Positions 17,798 to 27,144 of a stretch of 64,000 bases of DNA are shown here, piece after piece (position 1 is the first letter of the stretch; every line of letters starts with the position of its first letter). This DNA is from Candidatus Zixiibacteriota bacterium (GTDB lineage: Bacteria > Zixibacteria > MSB-5A5 > GN15 > FEB-12). The notes below the pieces were generated by a model. That model was not told where the DNA came from. It was given only the letters and a program-made list of their open reading frames with translations, and did not search any database. The DNA lies in contig JAHOYZ010000025.1 of NCBI GenBank assembly GCA_019038695.1, positions 1 through 64,000 of the forward strand, written 5' to 3'. The position numbers and the translations under genes were made by a program.

Positions 17798-19294
17798 ATG
17801 GCGGACAGAATCTTTCGACTGACACATCTATGGCGACAGTACGTATCGCTGGTTGAAAACCATCCGGTGATAGTGCTGGTCGTATGTTCCTCTCTTTTTC
17901 TGTCGCTGGGATGGTGGCAGAACGGGATCAATCTCGACTCCACGACTTATTCGGTCATAGCCCGCAACATGATGGACCATGGCCACTGGTTCAACCCAAC
18001 ATATACAACATACTCTCATCCTAACTTCGCCGAACATCCGCCGCTGGTTATGTGGGCACAAGCAGTCCTTTTCTGGTTGTTTGGAGCAACCGACAGCACC
18101 GCCCGACTATTCGGAGCAATATGCACAACGGGTTCAGTCCTGGCAGTTTTCTGGCTGGGTCGGAGCGTTGGTGGAAAGAGGCTGGGCCTGTTGAGTGGGC
18201 TCGTATTGATCCTCACCTACAATTTCATGCAAGGGGGTAACTCAACACTGCTCGATTACCCAATGACCTTTTTTGTGCTCATGGCATTGGCCGGTCTGGC
18301 CCATATATCTTCAGAAGAAGATAGAGTCATCCCACGATGGGCTTATGTGGTCACGGGTTTAGCTCTGGGTTGTTCATTCCTGACCAAAGGAGTCGTATCC
18401 GGTCCGGTCTGGATTGGCATGTTCACAGGCTTCTTGCTTCATCATCACTGGTCCATAACACCCCGTGTCGAGACACCACATGCAAGGACACACTATGTCT
18501 GGCTAATACCGGGAATCGCCATCTTTCTTGTGGGAGCGTACTTGGTCCTTGACCAGTGGTTCGCAGATGGACACTTCCTTGAGCACTATTTCCTGATCCA
18601 GATTGGGCGACGTTTTATGGGTGGTGGTCCTAAGATTCACACCGACTGGTACGAGTTCCTGTTTCGGTTCGCCAAACTTTATCTTCCCTGGATTATTCTC
18701 CTTCCGGTCGGCGTTTATTCGGTCGTAAAGAAAAAGGTGACCATGCTACTGCCTCTGAGTATTACGCTGATCCTGTACATTATCTCATATTCGAGTGCCG
18801 CCAAGCTCTACTATCACTATTTCGCACCGGCCTATGCGTTGTCAGCAGTATTCGTGGCTTTGGGTCTGACCACCTTCATTAAAATGAGAATGGTCCCCAC
18901 AATCGCAGCTGTCTTTCTCATAATCTGGATGTCATTGGGTATCGGAGTGACAGCGGCAGGAGTCAAAATACACCATATCCGATGCACTACAGTGTACAAC
19001 TTGACGGATAAGATGACAGACCTGTTCCGACAGTCAGAAGGACGCAACGGTATCATGGTTTGTCCCCATCAACCTGACTGGGATATTATCGCCAAGACTG
19101 CCTGGTATTGGCACTCCGATGTTGCCTGGACAAATAGTCTCGAAGATGCTGGCGAAATTGTTCGCACTAATCCGGACTTCTCGTATCTGCTCCTTCCCCC
19201 GGAAGACGGGCAGTTATCAACGACCCATCAACCCGATAATTTCACGTTGTATGCTGGCGACGATAAGCTGGCTGTATACATCCCCATTCAATAG
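17798..19294 (+). CDS. Family 39-type (PMT_2/ArnT-like) membrane glycosyltransferase
   Basis: 498 residues with about ten to twelve transmembrane helices. The first loop has NGINLDSTTYSVIARNMMDHGHWFNP, the acidic motif that in GT-C enzymes (ArnT, PMT) follows helix 1 and holds the catalytic Asp. NFAEHPPLVMWAQAVLFWLFG matches the conserved HPPL region of that family. It would transfer a sugar from a polyprenyl-phosphate donor to an acceptor on the periplasmic side. The family is broad, so ArnT function (lipid A modification) should not be assumed. It is divergent from the family 4 glycosyltransferase, with only 13 bases to the small upstream frame on the other strand. Confidence 0.85.
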   Translation: MADRIFRLTHLWRQYVSLVENHPVIVLVVCSSLFLSLGWWQNGINLDSTTYSVIARNMMDHGHWFNPTYTTYSHPNFAEHPPLVMWAQAVLFWLFGATDSTARLFGAICTTGSVLAVFWLGRSVGGKRLGLLSGLVLILTYNFMQGGNSTLLDYPMTFFVLMALAGLAHISSEEDRVIPRWAYVVTGLALGCSFLTKGVVSGPVWIGMFTGFLLHHHWSITPRVETPHARTHYVWLIPGIAIFLVGAYLVLDQWFADGHFLEHYFLIQIGRRFMGGGPKIHTDWYEFLFRFAKLYLPWIILLPVGVYSVVKKKVTMLLPLSITLILYIISYSSAAKLYYHYFAPAYALSAVFVALGLTTFIKMRMVPTIAAVFLIIWMSLGIGVTAAGVKIHHIRCTTVYNLTDKMTDLFRQSEGRNGIMVCPHQPDWDIIAKTAWYWHSDVAWTNSLEDAGEIVRTNPDFSYLLLPPEDGQLSTTHQPDNFTLYAGDDKLAVYIPIQ

Positions 19295-19329
19295 CACATT
19301 ATCCCCCAGGGGTTCTTCTCCACAGTTGC

Positions 19330-19357
19330 TCAATGACCCCAATCCCGGGGTGATTGA
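19330..19357. repeat. Palindrome with one mismatch, REP-like
   Basis: TCAAT-G-ACCCC, AATCCC, GGGGT-G-ATTGA form an 11-position stem with a single G-G mismatch, between the membrane glycosyltransferase and the VWA gene. No T-run follows. It may be a dispersed repeat or a weak terminator. Confidence 0.45.
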
Positions 19358-19439
19358 ACATTTCCGGGAAGAAACCCGTCTTTAGGTTGTATTCCCCTCA
19401 AGGCCAGTAACAGTACCCTTTTTGGACAGGAGGTGGAAT

Positions 19440-21566
19440 ATGCACTCCACACGAAAGACAGTCGTAATGATTCTCCTCATCCCGGTTCTTCTGATCGCCA
19501 ACGCGCTGCTCTATGCCGCCGCAACCGGCAAAATCACCGGAACGATCACCGACAAAGCAACCGGCCAGCCTATGATCGGAGTCTCCATAATAGTTGTTGG
19601 AACCGACCGGGGAGCTATGACCGACTTTGATGGTAAGTATGTCATCCCGCAATTGGAGCCGGGGACGTACACGTTGCGGATCAGTTCTGTCAACTTCACG
19701 ACTATTGAAGTAATAGATATAATTGTCAGAGCGGATATCACTATCGTGGTTTCGCAGAGCATGGAGGAGTCCACAACAGGGTTGGACAAAGTCATCACTG
19801 TCAAAGGCAGACAGGATCAACTCCAGATTCACGACACTGCCACCAAGCAGACCATCACAAAAGAGGAAGTCGCGAGAAAACCAGTGACGACCGTCGATGA
19901 ATTGCTGACACAATCGTCGGGCGATATGACGAACAGTAAGGGAGAAGTCTTCATCCGTGGCGGTCGCGCCGGGGAAGTGTCCTACATCGTGAACGGTGTT
20001 CCGCTTAATAATCCCCAGGGAGGACTCGAACCTGCTGGAGATCAAGCTGGTTGTGTGCTGGGGAGCCCGAAAATCATGATATCTCCGTCTACCCAGACAC
20101 CCAGACGTAAACGAGAAGTCAGATGTCCGTCTCCTCCAATTCGCCCCCCTTACCCTGATGAATATATTCCTCCTGTTCCCGACGCTATGTATTTTCAGGA
20201 TTATGGTGTGAACAATTTCACCGACACTCGGGTCGATCATCTCTCAACTTTCGCCATTGACGTTGACGACGCATCATATGTGATGACCCGATCCTACCTC
20301 GAACGCGGACAACTGCCACCGTCCGAGGCAGTACGCGTGGAGGAGTTTGTCAATCGTTTCGATTATAACTATGATGCGCCTCGCCATGATGCCTTTCGGG
20401 TTCACCTCGAAGGAGCCCCTTCACGGTTCGGACCTGGCACTCAATTACTTAAGATCGGAATCAAAGGGTTAGATTTCTTTGAAGAGGAACGCCAGCCGGC
20501 CAACCTGGTGTTTGTCGTGGACGTTTCCGGTTCGATGGGCAAGGAGAATCGTATCGGGTTGGTCCGTCGATCATTGCTGATGCTTCTGAACGAACTGGAC
20601 TCTCAAGACCAGGTAGGTATTGTAGAATATGGTACCGGTGGCCGGATTGTTCTCGAACCAACCAGCGTGCGGGACAAGCGCCAGATAGAACAGGCGATCA
20701 TGTTGCTGACCCCGGGTGGTTCCACGAATGCAGAGGCGGGACTCCGATTGGGTTACAAGATGGCCAAGCGACATCTCGATCCCAACCGCATCAACCGCGT
20801 TATCCTGTGCAGTGATGGTGTTGCGAACGTGGGACGCACTACTGCCGACGAACTATTGAAGAAAGCTCGCCGGTGTGCCGATTTGGGCATCACGTTGACG
20901 ACCATCGGTTTCGGTATGGGCAACTACAATGACGTTCTCATGGAGCAACTCGGCGACAAAGGCAACGGTAACTATGCTTATGTCGATGGATTGGATGAAG
21001 CCAAACGCGTGATGGTCGAGAACCTGACGGGAATGCTGCAGGTGATCGCCCGCGACGTCAAGATTCAGGTCGATTTCGATCAGCGCGTTGTACGTAGCTA
21101 TCGTTTGCTGGGCTATGAGAACCGCGACGTGGCTGACCACAAATTTCGTGATGACAAAGAAGACGGCGGCGAGATTGGGGCTGGACACGAAGTGACCGCC
21201 CTCTACGAAATCCAGCTAACCGGGAAACGACATCGCGGGAATATCGGCACTGTGCATATCCGCTACAAACAACCGGACATTACAAATGTCTCGCAGGCCA
21301 GAGCTGCCGAAGTCACATGCCCGATCCCGGTGAGGATTCTTGGGAGCGATTTCAACCGAGCCACTCGCGGTTTCAAGCTGGCGGCTGCGGCAGCTGAGTT
21401 CGCGGAGATTCTCCGTGGATCGCATTGGTCACAGGGATCTGATCTGTATGATGTCCTCGCTCTGGTCGAGGAGATATCCAGGGGAAATCGCTGTCAGGAA
21501 ATCAACGAACTGAGAAACCTGGTTTCGATGGCTGCAAACAGTGATCAGCAGTTGGCCGAATGGTAG
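19440..21566 (+). CDS. Carboxypeptidase-like regulatory/TonB-plug domain fused to YfbK-type VWA protein
   Basis: 708 residues from ATG 19440, which sits six bases after AGGAGG; an upstream in-frame TTG is less likely. Signal peptide: about residues 1-25. Next is a carboxypeptidase-regulatory-like beta domain (ITGTITDKATGQPMIGVSI), then a TonB-plug-like stretch (KEEVARKPVTTVDELLTQ, EVFIRGGRAGEVSYIVNG). A Pro-rich linker leads to the YfbK N-terminal domain (VDHLSTFAIDVDDASYVMTR), a VWA domain with perfect MIDAS VVDVSGSMG, and the C-terminal domain seen in YfbK. There is no beta-barrel, so it is not a transporter. It is a likely periplasmic or surface binding protein of unknown partner. Such fusions are seen in FCB bacteria. 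Confidence 0.8.
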   Translation: MHSTRKTVVMILLIPVLLIANALLYAAATGKITGTITDKATGQPMIGVSIIVVGTDRGAMTDFDGKYVIPQLEPGTYTLRISSVNFTTIEVIDIIVRADITIVVSQSMEESTTGLDKVITVKGRQDQLQIHDTATKQTITKEEVARKPVTTVDELLTQSSGDMTNSKGEVFIRGGRAGEVSYIVNGVPLNNPQGGLEPAGDQAGCVLGSPKIMISPSTQTPRRKREVRCPSPPIRPPYPDEYIPPVPDAMYFQDYGVNNFTDTRVDHLSTFAIDVDDASYVMTRSYLERGQLPPSEAVRVEEFVNRFDYNYDAPRHDAFRVHLEGAPSRFGPGTQLLKIGIKGLDFFEEERQPANLVFVVDVSGSMGKENRIGLVRRSLLMLLNELDSQDQVGIVEYGTGGRIVLEPTSVRDKRQIEQAIMLLTPGGSTNAEAGLRLGYKMAKRHLDPNRINRVILCSDGVANVGRTTADELLKKARRCADLGITLTTIGFGMGNYNDVLMEQLGDKGNGNYAYVDGLDEAKRVMVENLTGMLQVIARDVKIQVDFDQRVVRSYRLLGYENRDVADHKFRDDKEDGGEIGAGHEVTALYEIQLTGKRHRGNIGTVHIRYKQPDITNVSQARAAEVTCPIPVRILGSDFNRATRGFKLAAAAAEFAEILRGSHWSQGSDLYDVLALVEEISRGNRCQEINELRNLVSMAANSDQQLAEW

Positions 21567-21592
21567 GCATGGGGGCTTAACTGAACCGAACT

Positions 21593-21624
21593 CCGGCGGG
21601 TGGACGAGGATGTCCGCCTGCCGG
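21593..21624. terminator. Shared hairpin between convergent genes
   Basis: CCGGCGGGTGGAC, six bases, GTCCGCCTGCCGG form a 13-bp stem with two G-T wobbles, midway between the ends of the VWA gene (21566) and the SbcD-like gene (21639). There is no long T-run on either side, but position and stability suggest a two-way terminator. Confidence 0.5.
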
Positions 21625-21638
21625 GGGGAACTTGTGTG

Positions 21639-22754
21639 CTATTCTTCTTCACTCAGATATTTCATCGCCTCGGTTTTCAATCTTTCCCGATCGAACCCCT
21701 TCAAATCGACTACTTCCAGAAACTCCAGAAACGACAAATCGAGCCGCCCGATAGACGCCCGTCCAAATGATTGATCCGAGTCATCCCGTGATACTTTCTG
21801 GAAGCTAATGTCCAAGGCGAAGGAGTCTTGTTTCAGACCCGAAATAACATCGCCCGGCATTGTCTTGAGCGTCTCCTCGGTCACACCCTCCACCCGAACC
21901 CGTACAATTTTGTCGCCGCTACCGACCGCTTCGACCTTTTCCTTGATAATCGTAGCCAGTTGGTCGCCTCGTTTTCCTGTGGCGTTGATGGTCTGGATAT
22001 CCACCATCCCCCGGCTGCGTACTTTGTGAAATGTCGTCTTGAATGGCTCCAAATCGACCTCAAGAAACCCCTTGTCAGCCCCTCGTTCAGCTTGTGACAA
22101 ACGTTCGGTTGAGCCACAATACCAGGCTCTACGGGCCACCTTAGTAAAATTGTGAAAATGACCCAGGGCTACATAATCAAAACCGTCAAAACAGCTCTTG
22201 GGGATCTCCTGTTCACCGAGGTCGGCCATAGCAAACTCAGGCATCCCAGCGACGACTCCATGCGCTACAAGGATATTGTGGGTGGCAGCACTATCGGGTT
22301 TGGCGTTGCGCAACTCCTCTTGCAGCAGTTCGCCGGTCAGACAGTGTGGGACAGCGTGAATACAGATCTCACCGACTCGACAGGTTTCGAGAGCACTCCC
22401 GGTCACTACATACAGGTTGTCGATCTGCCGAAACACGTCCAGCGCCGCGCCCTGATGCGGCTGTTTGGGAGCATCATGATTGCCACTGATCACGACCGTA
22501 GGAATGCAGTGCTGCTCGGCTAGACGGTGAAACTGTTCAACTGCTACGGCCATGATCTTGTTGAGGGGACGGACCCGATCAAACAGATCTCCGGCATGAA
22601 CACAGACATCTGGTTTGATGGCAATAATGCCGTCAATGGCCTCGACAAAAGCGTTGATGATATCTTCCTGACGTAGTGTTAGTCCGCTTTTCCCTCGTCG
22701 GGGATGACCGGCGCCGGCATCAAGATGAGTGTCAGCGATGTGGCATAGTTTCAT
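21639..22754 (-). CDS. SbcD/Mre11-like metallophosphoesterase (DNA repair exonuclease subunit)
   Basis: 371 residues. The calcineurin-like phosphoesterase motifs are all present: D-x-H in HIADTHLDAG (residue 8-10), HAGDLFDRV, VISGNHD, AHGVV and ALGHFHN. The order and spacing fit the SbcD/Mre11 nuclease family, which processes DNA ends with the SbcC/Rad50 ATPase. The C-terminal 130 residues contain a capping-like domain (VRVRVEGVTEETLKTM). No sbcC lies in the window, although the gene usually pairs with it; it may be elsewhere on the chromosome. Convergent with the VWA gene. Confidence 0.85.
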   Translation of the reverse strand: MKLCHIADTHLDAGAGHPRRGKSGLTLRQEDIINAFVEAIDGIIAIKPDVCVHAGDLFDRVRPLNKIMAVAVEQFHRLAEQHCIPTVVISGNHDAPKQPHQGAALDVFRQIDNLYVVTGSALETCRVGEICIHAVPHCLTGELLQEELRNAKPDSAATHNILVAHGVVAGMPEFAMADLGEQEIPKSCFDGFDYVALGHFHNFTKVARRAWYCGSTERLSQAERGADKGFLEVDLEPFKTTFHKVRSRGMVDIQTINATGKRGDQLATIIKEKVEAVGSGDKIVRVRVEGVTEETLKTMPGDVISGLKQDSFALDISFQKVSRDDSDQSFGRASIGRLDLSFLEFLEVVDLKGFDRERLKTEAMKYLSEEE

Positions 22755-22830
22755 GGGAGCAATATACTATGCACCTGGCCGGGTCGTAAATCACAAAATG
22801 GGTGTTGCGGAAGTTACGAATGAATGATGC

Positions 22831-24264
22831 TTAGTAGATATTGAAGCGTGAGATACGGTCGCGGAGGGTATTACGAGAGATCCCCAACGCTTCGGAGGTC
22901 TTGACCTGATTGCCGTCAAACTGCTGCAGGCAGGACGAAATGACGGCCCGCTCGAATGATGATTCAAGAAAATGGAATATCTGACCGGGTGAGTTCAGGA
23001 TCAACTTGGGCATGATCGGACCAACAATCTTGCGGAAAGCGTCGGTGTAATCTTCCTGCAAATCATCCAGGTCAATCTTCTCACTGCCACTGCCTTCGGT
23101 GAGAATCGGAAAGTCTTCCGGCTGAAGGATATCACCCTTCGACATCACGATCGCGGTGTGGACGTTATTCTCCAGCTCGCGCACATTACCGGGCCACTGA
23201 TACTGAGTGAGCATCTGCATGGCTTTCTTGGAGACGGTCTTCTCTCGCTGACTCGTCTGTCCAGAGTACTTCCGAATGAAGTGTTCGACTAACTGCGAAA
23301 TATCTGTTTTGCGTTCGCGGAGCGGCGGCAGGAATATCGAGAACACTTTCAGACGGTAGAAAAGATCAACCCGGAACGAGCCTTCCTTCATCGCCTGTAC
23401 CAGTGATTTGTTCGTCGCGGCAACGATACGGACATCGGCCTCAATACTGTCATTGCCGCCCACGCGCTCGAACTTTTTCTCCTGAAGAACACGCAGAAGT
23501 TTTGACTGCGTGAGCATCGACATGTCGCCGATCTCGTCGAGGAACAACGTGCCTTTGTTCGCCTGTTCGAATTTACCAATCCGCTTGAAGTAGGCTCCGG
23601 TGAAAGCGCCCTTCTCGTGACCAAAGAGTTCCGATTCCAGAAGTGTCTCGTGCAGAGCGGCACAATTGACCGACAGGAATGGCTTGGAGCGTCGATTAGA
23701 ATTACGGTGAATGGCACTTGCAACGAGTTCTTTACCGGTTCCGGATTCACCAAAAATCAGGACCGCGGCTTCTGCCTTGGATACCTGACCGATCATCTTG
23801 GCTATCTCAACGATCTCTGGTGAGCGACCAATGATCTCATCGTCGTCGCCTAAACCTGGCTCCTCGTGAATCTGCACAGGAGTTCCCGTTCTGCTTCGGT
23901 AGGTATGGCCGCAGGCTTTGCTCACCGTGGCTAGAAGTTTGTCAACTTCAAAAGGTTTGGTCAGGTACTCGTAGGCACCCTCACGCATAGCCTCGATGGC
24001 ATTTTCTGTCGAGACAAAACCGGAGATCACGATAACAGGAAGCTCGTCCCTGATCTCCTTGATCTGCTTGAGTACTTCCAACCCGGAAAGGGTGGGAAGG
24101 TTGACATCGAGCATCACTAGGTCCAGATCGGTGTTCTCCTGAACAACCTCACTTACCCGGTCGCCGTCTTCCAGAAAACTGAAAGAAAACTGATCGCTGT
24201 CAAACAAATTGGCCAGCGATTGCGATAACTCTTTGTCGTCGTCAACTAGTAGAATCTTCTTCAT
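22831..24264 (-). CDS. NtrC-family sigma-54-dependent response regulator
   Basis: 477 residues from ATG 24264 (MKKILLVDDDKEL); an in-frame ATG eight codons earlier is possible but has no ribosome-binding site. A receiver domain has its phospho-acceptor in VMLDVNLPTLSG (near 50). It is followed by the AAA+ domain with Walker A GESGTGKE, the sigma-54 contact loop ELFGHEKGAFTGA and LFLDEIGDM. A Fis-type HTH_8 at the C-terminus reads QVKTSEALGISRNTLRDRISRF. It activates sigma-54 promoters when phosphorylated. No cognate histidine kinase is adjacent; the lone HisKA-like protein at 632 is the only kinase-like piece in the window. A broken copy of a similar HTH lies just upstream. Confidence 0.92.
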   Translation of the reverse strand: MKKILLVDDDKELSQSLANLFDSDQFSFSFLEDGDRVSEVVQENTDLDLVMLDVNLPTLSGLEVLKQIKEIRDELPVIVISGFVSTENAIEAMREGAYEYLTKPFEVDKLLATVSKACGHTYRSRTGTPVQIHEEPGLGDDDEIIGRSPEIVEIAKMIGQVSKAEAAVLIFGESGTGKELVASAIHRNSNRRSKPFLSVNCAALHETLLESELFGHEKGAFTGAYFKRIGKFEQANKGTLFLDEIGDMSMLTQSKLLRVLQEKKFERVGGNDSIEADVRIVAATNKSLVQAMKEGSFRVDLFYRLKVFSIFLPPLRERKTDISQLVEHFIRKYSGQTSQREKTVSKKAMQMLTQYQWPGNVRELENNVHTAIVMSKGDILQPEDFPILTEGSGSEKIDLDDLQEDYTDAFRKIVGPIMPKLILNSPGQIFHFLESSFERAVISSCLQQFDGNQVKTSEALGISRNTLRDRISRFNIY

Positions 24265-24317
24265 CTTCGACAATACCTCTTTTGGCATATGGGTATTATC
24301 GGCGGGAAGAGCGATTC

Positions 24318-24524
24318 TTATAGGCTGGAGTTCAAGATTTCCAGAGAAAACTCAATATTGGTAGTCTTTTTTTTATCGTATTTCTCAATGAACTCATAAA
24401 GAATAGTTCGACTGATAGACAAACGGCGACCGACCTGGGAGATGTTCCAGTTTGAAGCAGTTAAGGCTTTCTTGAGATACTCCTTCTCGCCCTCCTCACG
24501 AACATCATGACGGGTTGACGTTGA
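24318..24524 (-). pseudogene. Remnant of an NtrC-type regulator: Fis-family HTH_8 fragment
   Basis: A minus-strand frame of 68 codons, with a TGA immediately upstream (24527-24525) and no ATG, GTG or TTG before the domain. It reads GEKEYLKKALTASNWN then ISQVGRRLSISRTILYEFI, a good HTH_8 DNA-binding helix-turn-helix as found at the end of sigma-54 activators. No AAA+ domain precedes it. It looks like the decayed 3' end of a second regulator gene next to the intact one at 22831. Confidence 0.65.
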
Positions 24525-24676
24525 TCATCTGAACTATGTCACCGTCAAATTTCTAACCCCTTGCCTTGGTTCTCCTCAGCAAGACAATTTTAGATGCAAT
24601 TGGTTAGAGAGATGATACCATCCTGTGCTCATGCAGGGATGGCAACCCAAAAGACAGTCTTAGCTACCGACAACGA

Positions 24677-25522
24677 TTATTCTTCTTCGGCAACCAGCAG
24701 CCGAACCACGACTCCCATCCAGATGAAATGGACAATCATATCAAGCGCCAGCCCTGCCACCATTACCCAGTAGACAAGCTCCGGTTTGAATAACTCAACT
24801 ATTCGTGTGGGATTGCCAGAGATACCTGAGACCACAATCGGTCCTGTCAACACACACGCTGCGATTACAAGGCAGGTTATTGGATTGGCCAGAAACAGGC
24901 GCAATGAACGCCGCAAAGCCTGAAGAGCGTTATCTCGGTAGATAACGACCGACGGTACTAGAGCCAACAACCACGCCACGATAAAGACAAATAGCGATGG
25001 TAGAATAACCCATTCGAAGAACAGGACCCGACGCGGACCATACCGCAACCATTCCGACAGTGCCGCGGTCAGCCCCATACTCGCTGCTATCAGGATAATA
25101 TTAAGTAAGGCATAGACCAGCACCAGATGAATCCAGCGCGACCACAACTGTCTGGCTTTGAACCGGTCCTCTTCGGCAACCTGTACATAGCTCTCATAAA
25201 ACAACAGCGATGCCGCACCAAGGAACAAACCTTCGACTATAAGACCCAAATACAGTTTGGCCCATTCAAAGAAATACGGCAGTAAAAGAAAATGCCCGGG
25301 GTAATGAGTAAAACCGATCGCCTCCTGTTCGCCGAACAGCCCCGTCCAAGCTGACATGATGCCAAAGAGAAACTGCGAAGTAAACTGCCGGTGTGCTTCC
25401 AGAAGTAACCATTGCAGAGCGAAATACGACAGTAGCCACAACCAGATGCGCCATCGCCCCATCTGCCTGAATACATCCAAGAAGAGCCCGATTAGCCTGT
25501 TCGTACCCGCCATGAAACTCAC
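24677..25522 (-). CDS. Integral membrane protein of unknown function
   Basis: 281 residues with about six transmembrane helices, for example IWLWLLSYFALQWLLLEA (near 24-41), LYLGLIVEGLFLGAASLLFY, IHLVLVYALLNIILIAASMGL and VILPSLFVFIVAWLLALVPSVVI. The arrangement is like the broad class of DUF-type membrane proteins with a YIII-R-DNALQALRRS loop before the last pair of helices, as in the glycerophosphoryl diester phosphodiesterase membrane domain. I do not assign a family. The ATG lies six bases after the FN3 lipoprotein stop, so the three genes from 27882 are one operon. Confidence 0.65.
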   Translation of the reverse strand: MSFMAGTNRLIGLFLDVFRQMGRWRIWLWLLSYFALQWLLLEAHRQFTSQFLFGIMSAWTGLFGEQEAIGFTHYPGHFLLLPYFFEWAKLYLGLIVEGLFLGAASLLFYESYVQVAEEDRFKARQLWSRWIHLVLVYALLNIILIAASMGLTAALSEWLRYGPRRVLFFEWVILPSLFVFIVAWLLALVPSVVIYRDNALQALRRSLRLFLANPITCLVIAACVLTGPIVVSGISGNPTRIVELFKPELVYWVMVAGLALDMIVHFIWMGVVVRLLVAEEE

Positions 25523-25528
25523 AGACAG

Positions 25529-27136
25529 CTACTCCCCTGCTGGTGCTGGAGCACTCACAGTGTTACTGGCATCTGATTTCTCACCGTGCTTGTCGAAAAC
25601 GTACAGAACAAAGAAGTAGTTCCCGGTGGCGACAGGCAGGCTGATGCCAGCCCTCAGTAACTCATCAATGTCGTTACCCTTCCACACAAGAGTCGTGAAC
25701 ATAACCAGCGATGGCTGAGAAACTAGCGCCGAAGCCGGGCGGTAAATCCGATATGAATCGAAGTCCGACTCGGTGCTCTTCGTCCAATGCAGTTCGGTCG
25801 TTGTTTCGCTACCGTTGTCCACCACAAACAGCTCTACCGGGTCAGGGGTAGTGTTGACCAGCGTGCGCGCAGTCGCCACATCGGAAGCTGCGCTCAGACC
25901 GGATTTGTCATAGATATAGTGGCGGTAGTAATACTGCATATTGTCGTCAAGATCGGTATCCGTGAAATCAGTACTAGTAGATGTACTCGTGGCGTAAACC
26001 AACGTGGATGACTCCGACACAGCCGAAGTAGTATGCCTGTAAATCCGATAGGCAGCAAAATCAGCCGCGCTGCTGGTCGTTTGCGTCCATGTCAGGCTAA
26101 TCTCAAAAGTAGAAAGAGGCGAGGCTGTCAGGATCACTGATTGAGGCGGTGTAAATATGGTCAGAAAGTTGGACGCCGTGAAGTCAGGGGCGCTATTACC
26201 AGCCTCGTCGGTGAAACGACCGGTTACTTCACCATGATCCAGTGTATATGATACAGGTACAACCCAAGCGCCATAGTATATACCATCATCGGCTTCCGGA
26301 TCAACACCGACACCATCATCGTACAAGTCAATGCGGCCCGACAACCCACCATCAAATGAAATGCTCGCATCACCGCCAGCCTCACCGCTTGTTACTCCAA
26401 ATGTTATAGTTTCTCCCACAGTGAAATACTCGCCATTGGCAGGTACCGTAAAGAAAACGCTATCGATAGTAGCCCGGGTATCCACTACTATAGAGTCGCT
26501 GAGAACGTTTCCAGTCCTGGATCCATCATCAAACTGCAACCGGGCATATAGCCATTTGGTACCATCACCGTCAGACAGCTCATAATTGATTACCGTACCC
26601 TCAAAAGGGATCCAAATATCAGTTGCAAAAGTCTGGTCTTCCGAAAGCATAATATGCGACGTCTGAGTCGGGGCGTTGATATTGACCCGCACCGATAGCC
26701 CCTTAACCAGCTCTCTGCCTGATTCAATAGCGATCGAGAGGTATGTAAACACGGCTTTCACCGCTTCTGACTGTTCCCACTCCAACCCCGAAGTTGATAC
26801 AGCGGCCACTTTGATATAATAGCTTTCGTTAATCAGCAACTGGTCTAGCTGAATGGATCTCGCAGCTGTTGAGTCACGGAGAACGAAGTCAGATTCCTCA
26901 CCCACTCTTGGTTGAACTGCAGCATATATACGATACATACCCACAACCTCAGGATTGGCAATCTCCCAACTGAGAGAAATCGATTGGTCGTTTAGCAAAA
27001 CGGTTAGATTTTTCGGTACCGGGCCGCTATCAGGGATTGATCGAACCGGATCACGAGAATCGATATACCGATCGCAACCTCCACCCAGAGCCAGAAGCAT
27101 CAGAAGCAGAAAGAGTGTGATTATTTTCGTATTCAT
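25529..27136 (-). CDS. Lipoprotein with fibronectin type III-like domains
   Basis: 535 residues. The N-terminus is a lipoprotein signal peptide ending LALGGGC, with Cys about residue 21. At least three FN3-like beta-sandwiches follow: near 40-125 (ISLSWEIANPEVVGMYRIYA), near 355-430 (LSLTWTQTT-like ISLTWTQTTSSAADFAAYR) and near 440-525 (TELHWTKSTESDFDSYRIYR). A middle region carries a Ca-dockerin-like or REJ-like module with DDGVGVDPEADDG. It is probably on the periplasmic face or the surface. It may bind glycan or protein; no catalytic motif is seen. Middle gene of a three-gene operon. Confidence 0.75.
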   Translation of the reverse strand: MNTKIITLFLLLMLLALGGGCDRYIDSRDPVRSIPDSGPVPKNLTVLLNDQSISLSWEIANPEVVGMYRIYAAVQPRVGEESDFVLRDSTAARSIQLDQLLINESYYIKVAAVSTSGLEWEQSEAVKAVFTYLSIAIESGRELVKGLSVRVNINAPTQTSHIMLSEDQTFATDIWIPFEGTVINYELSDGDGTKWLYARLQFDDGSRTGNVLSDSIVVDTRATIDSVFFTVPANGEYFTVGETITFGVTSGEAGGDASISFDGGLSGRIDLYDDGVGVDPEADDGIYYGAWVVPVSYTLDHGEVTGRFTDEAGNSAPDFTASNFLTIFTPPQSVILTASPLSTFEISLTWTQTTSSAADFAAYRIYRHTTSAVSESSTLVYATSTSTSTDFTDTDLDDNMQYYYRHYIYDKSGLSAASDVATARTLVNTTPDPVELFVVDNGSETTTELHWTKSTESDFDSYRIYRPASALVSQPSLVMFTTLVWKGNDIDELLRAGISLPVATGNYFFVLYVFDKHGEKSDASNTVSAPAPAGE

Positions 27137-27144
27137 ATGCTCAC

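Noticed and set aside
19398-20240. Minus-strand open frame across the VWA fusion
   Set aside because: It is the antisense of a clearly coding region with a signal peptide and domains.
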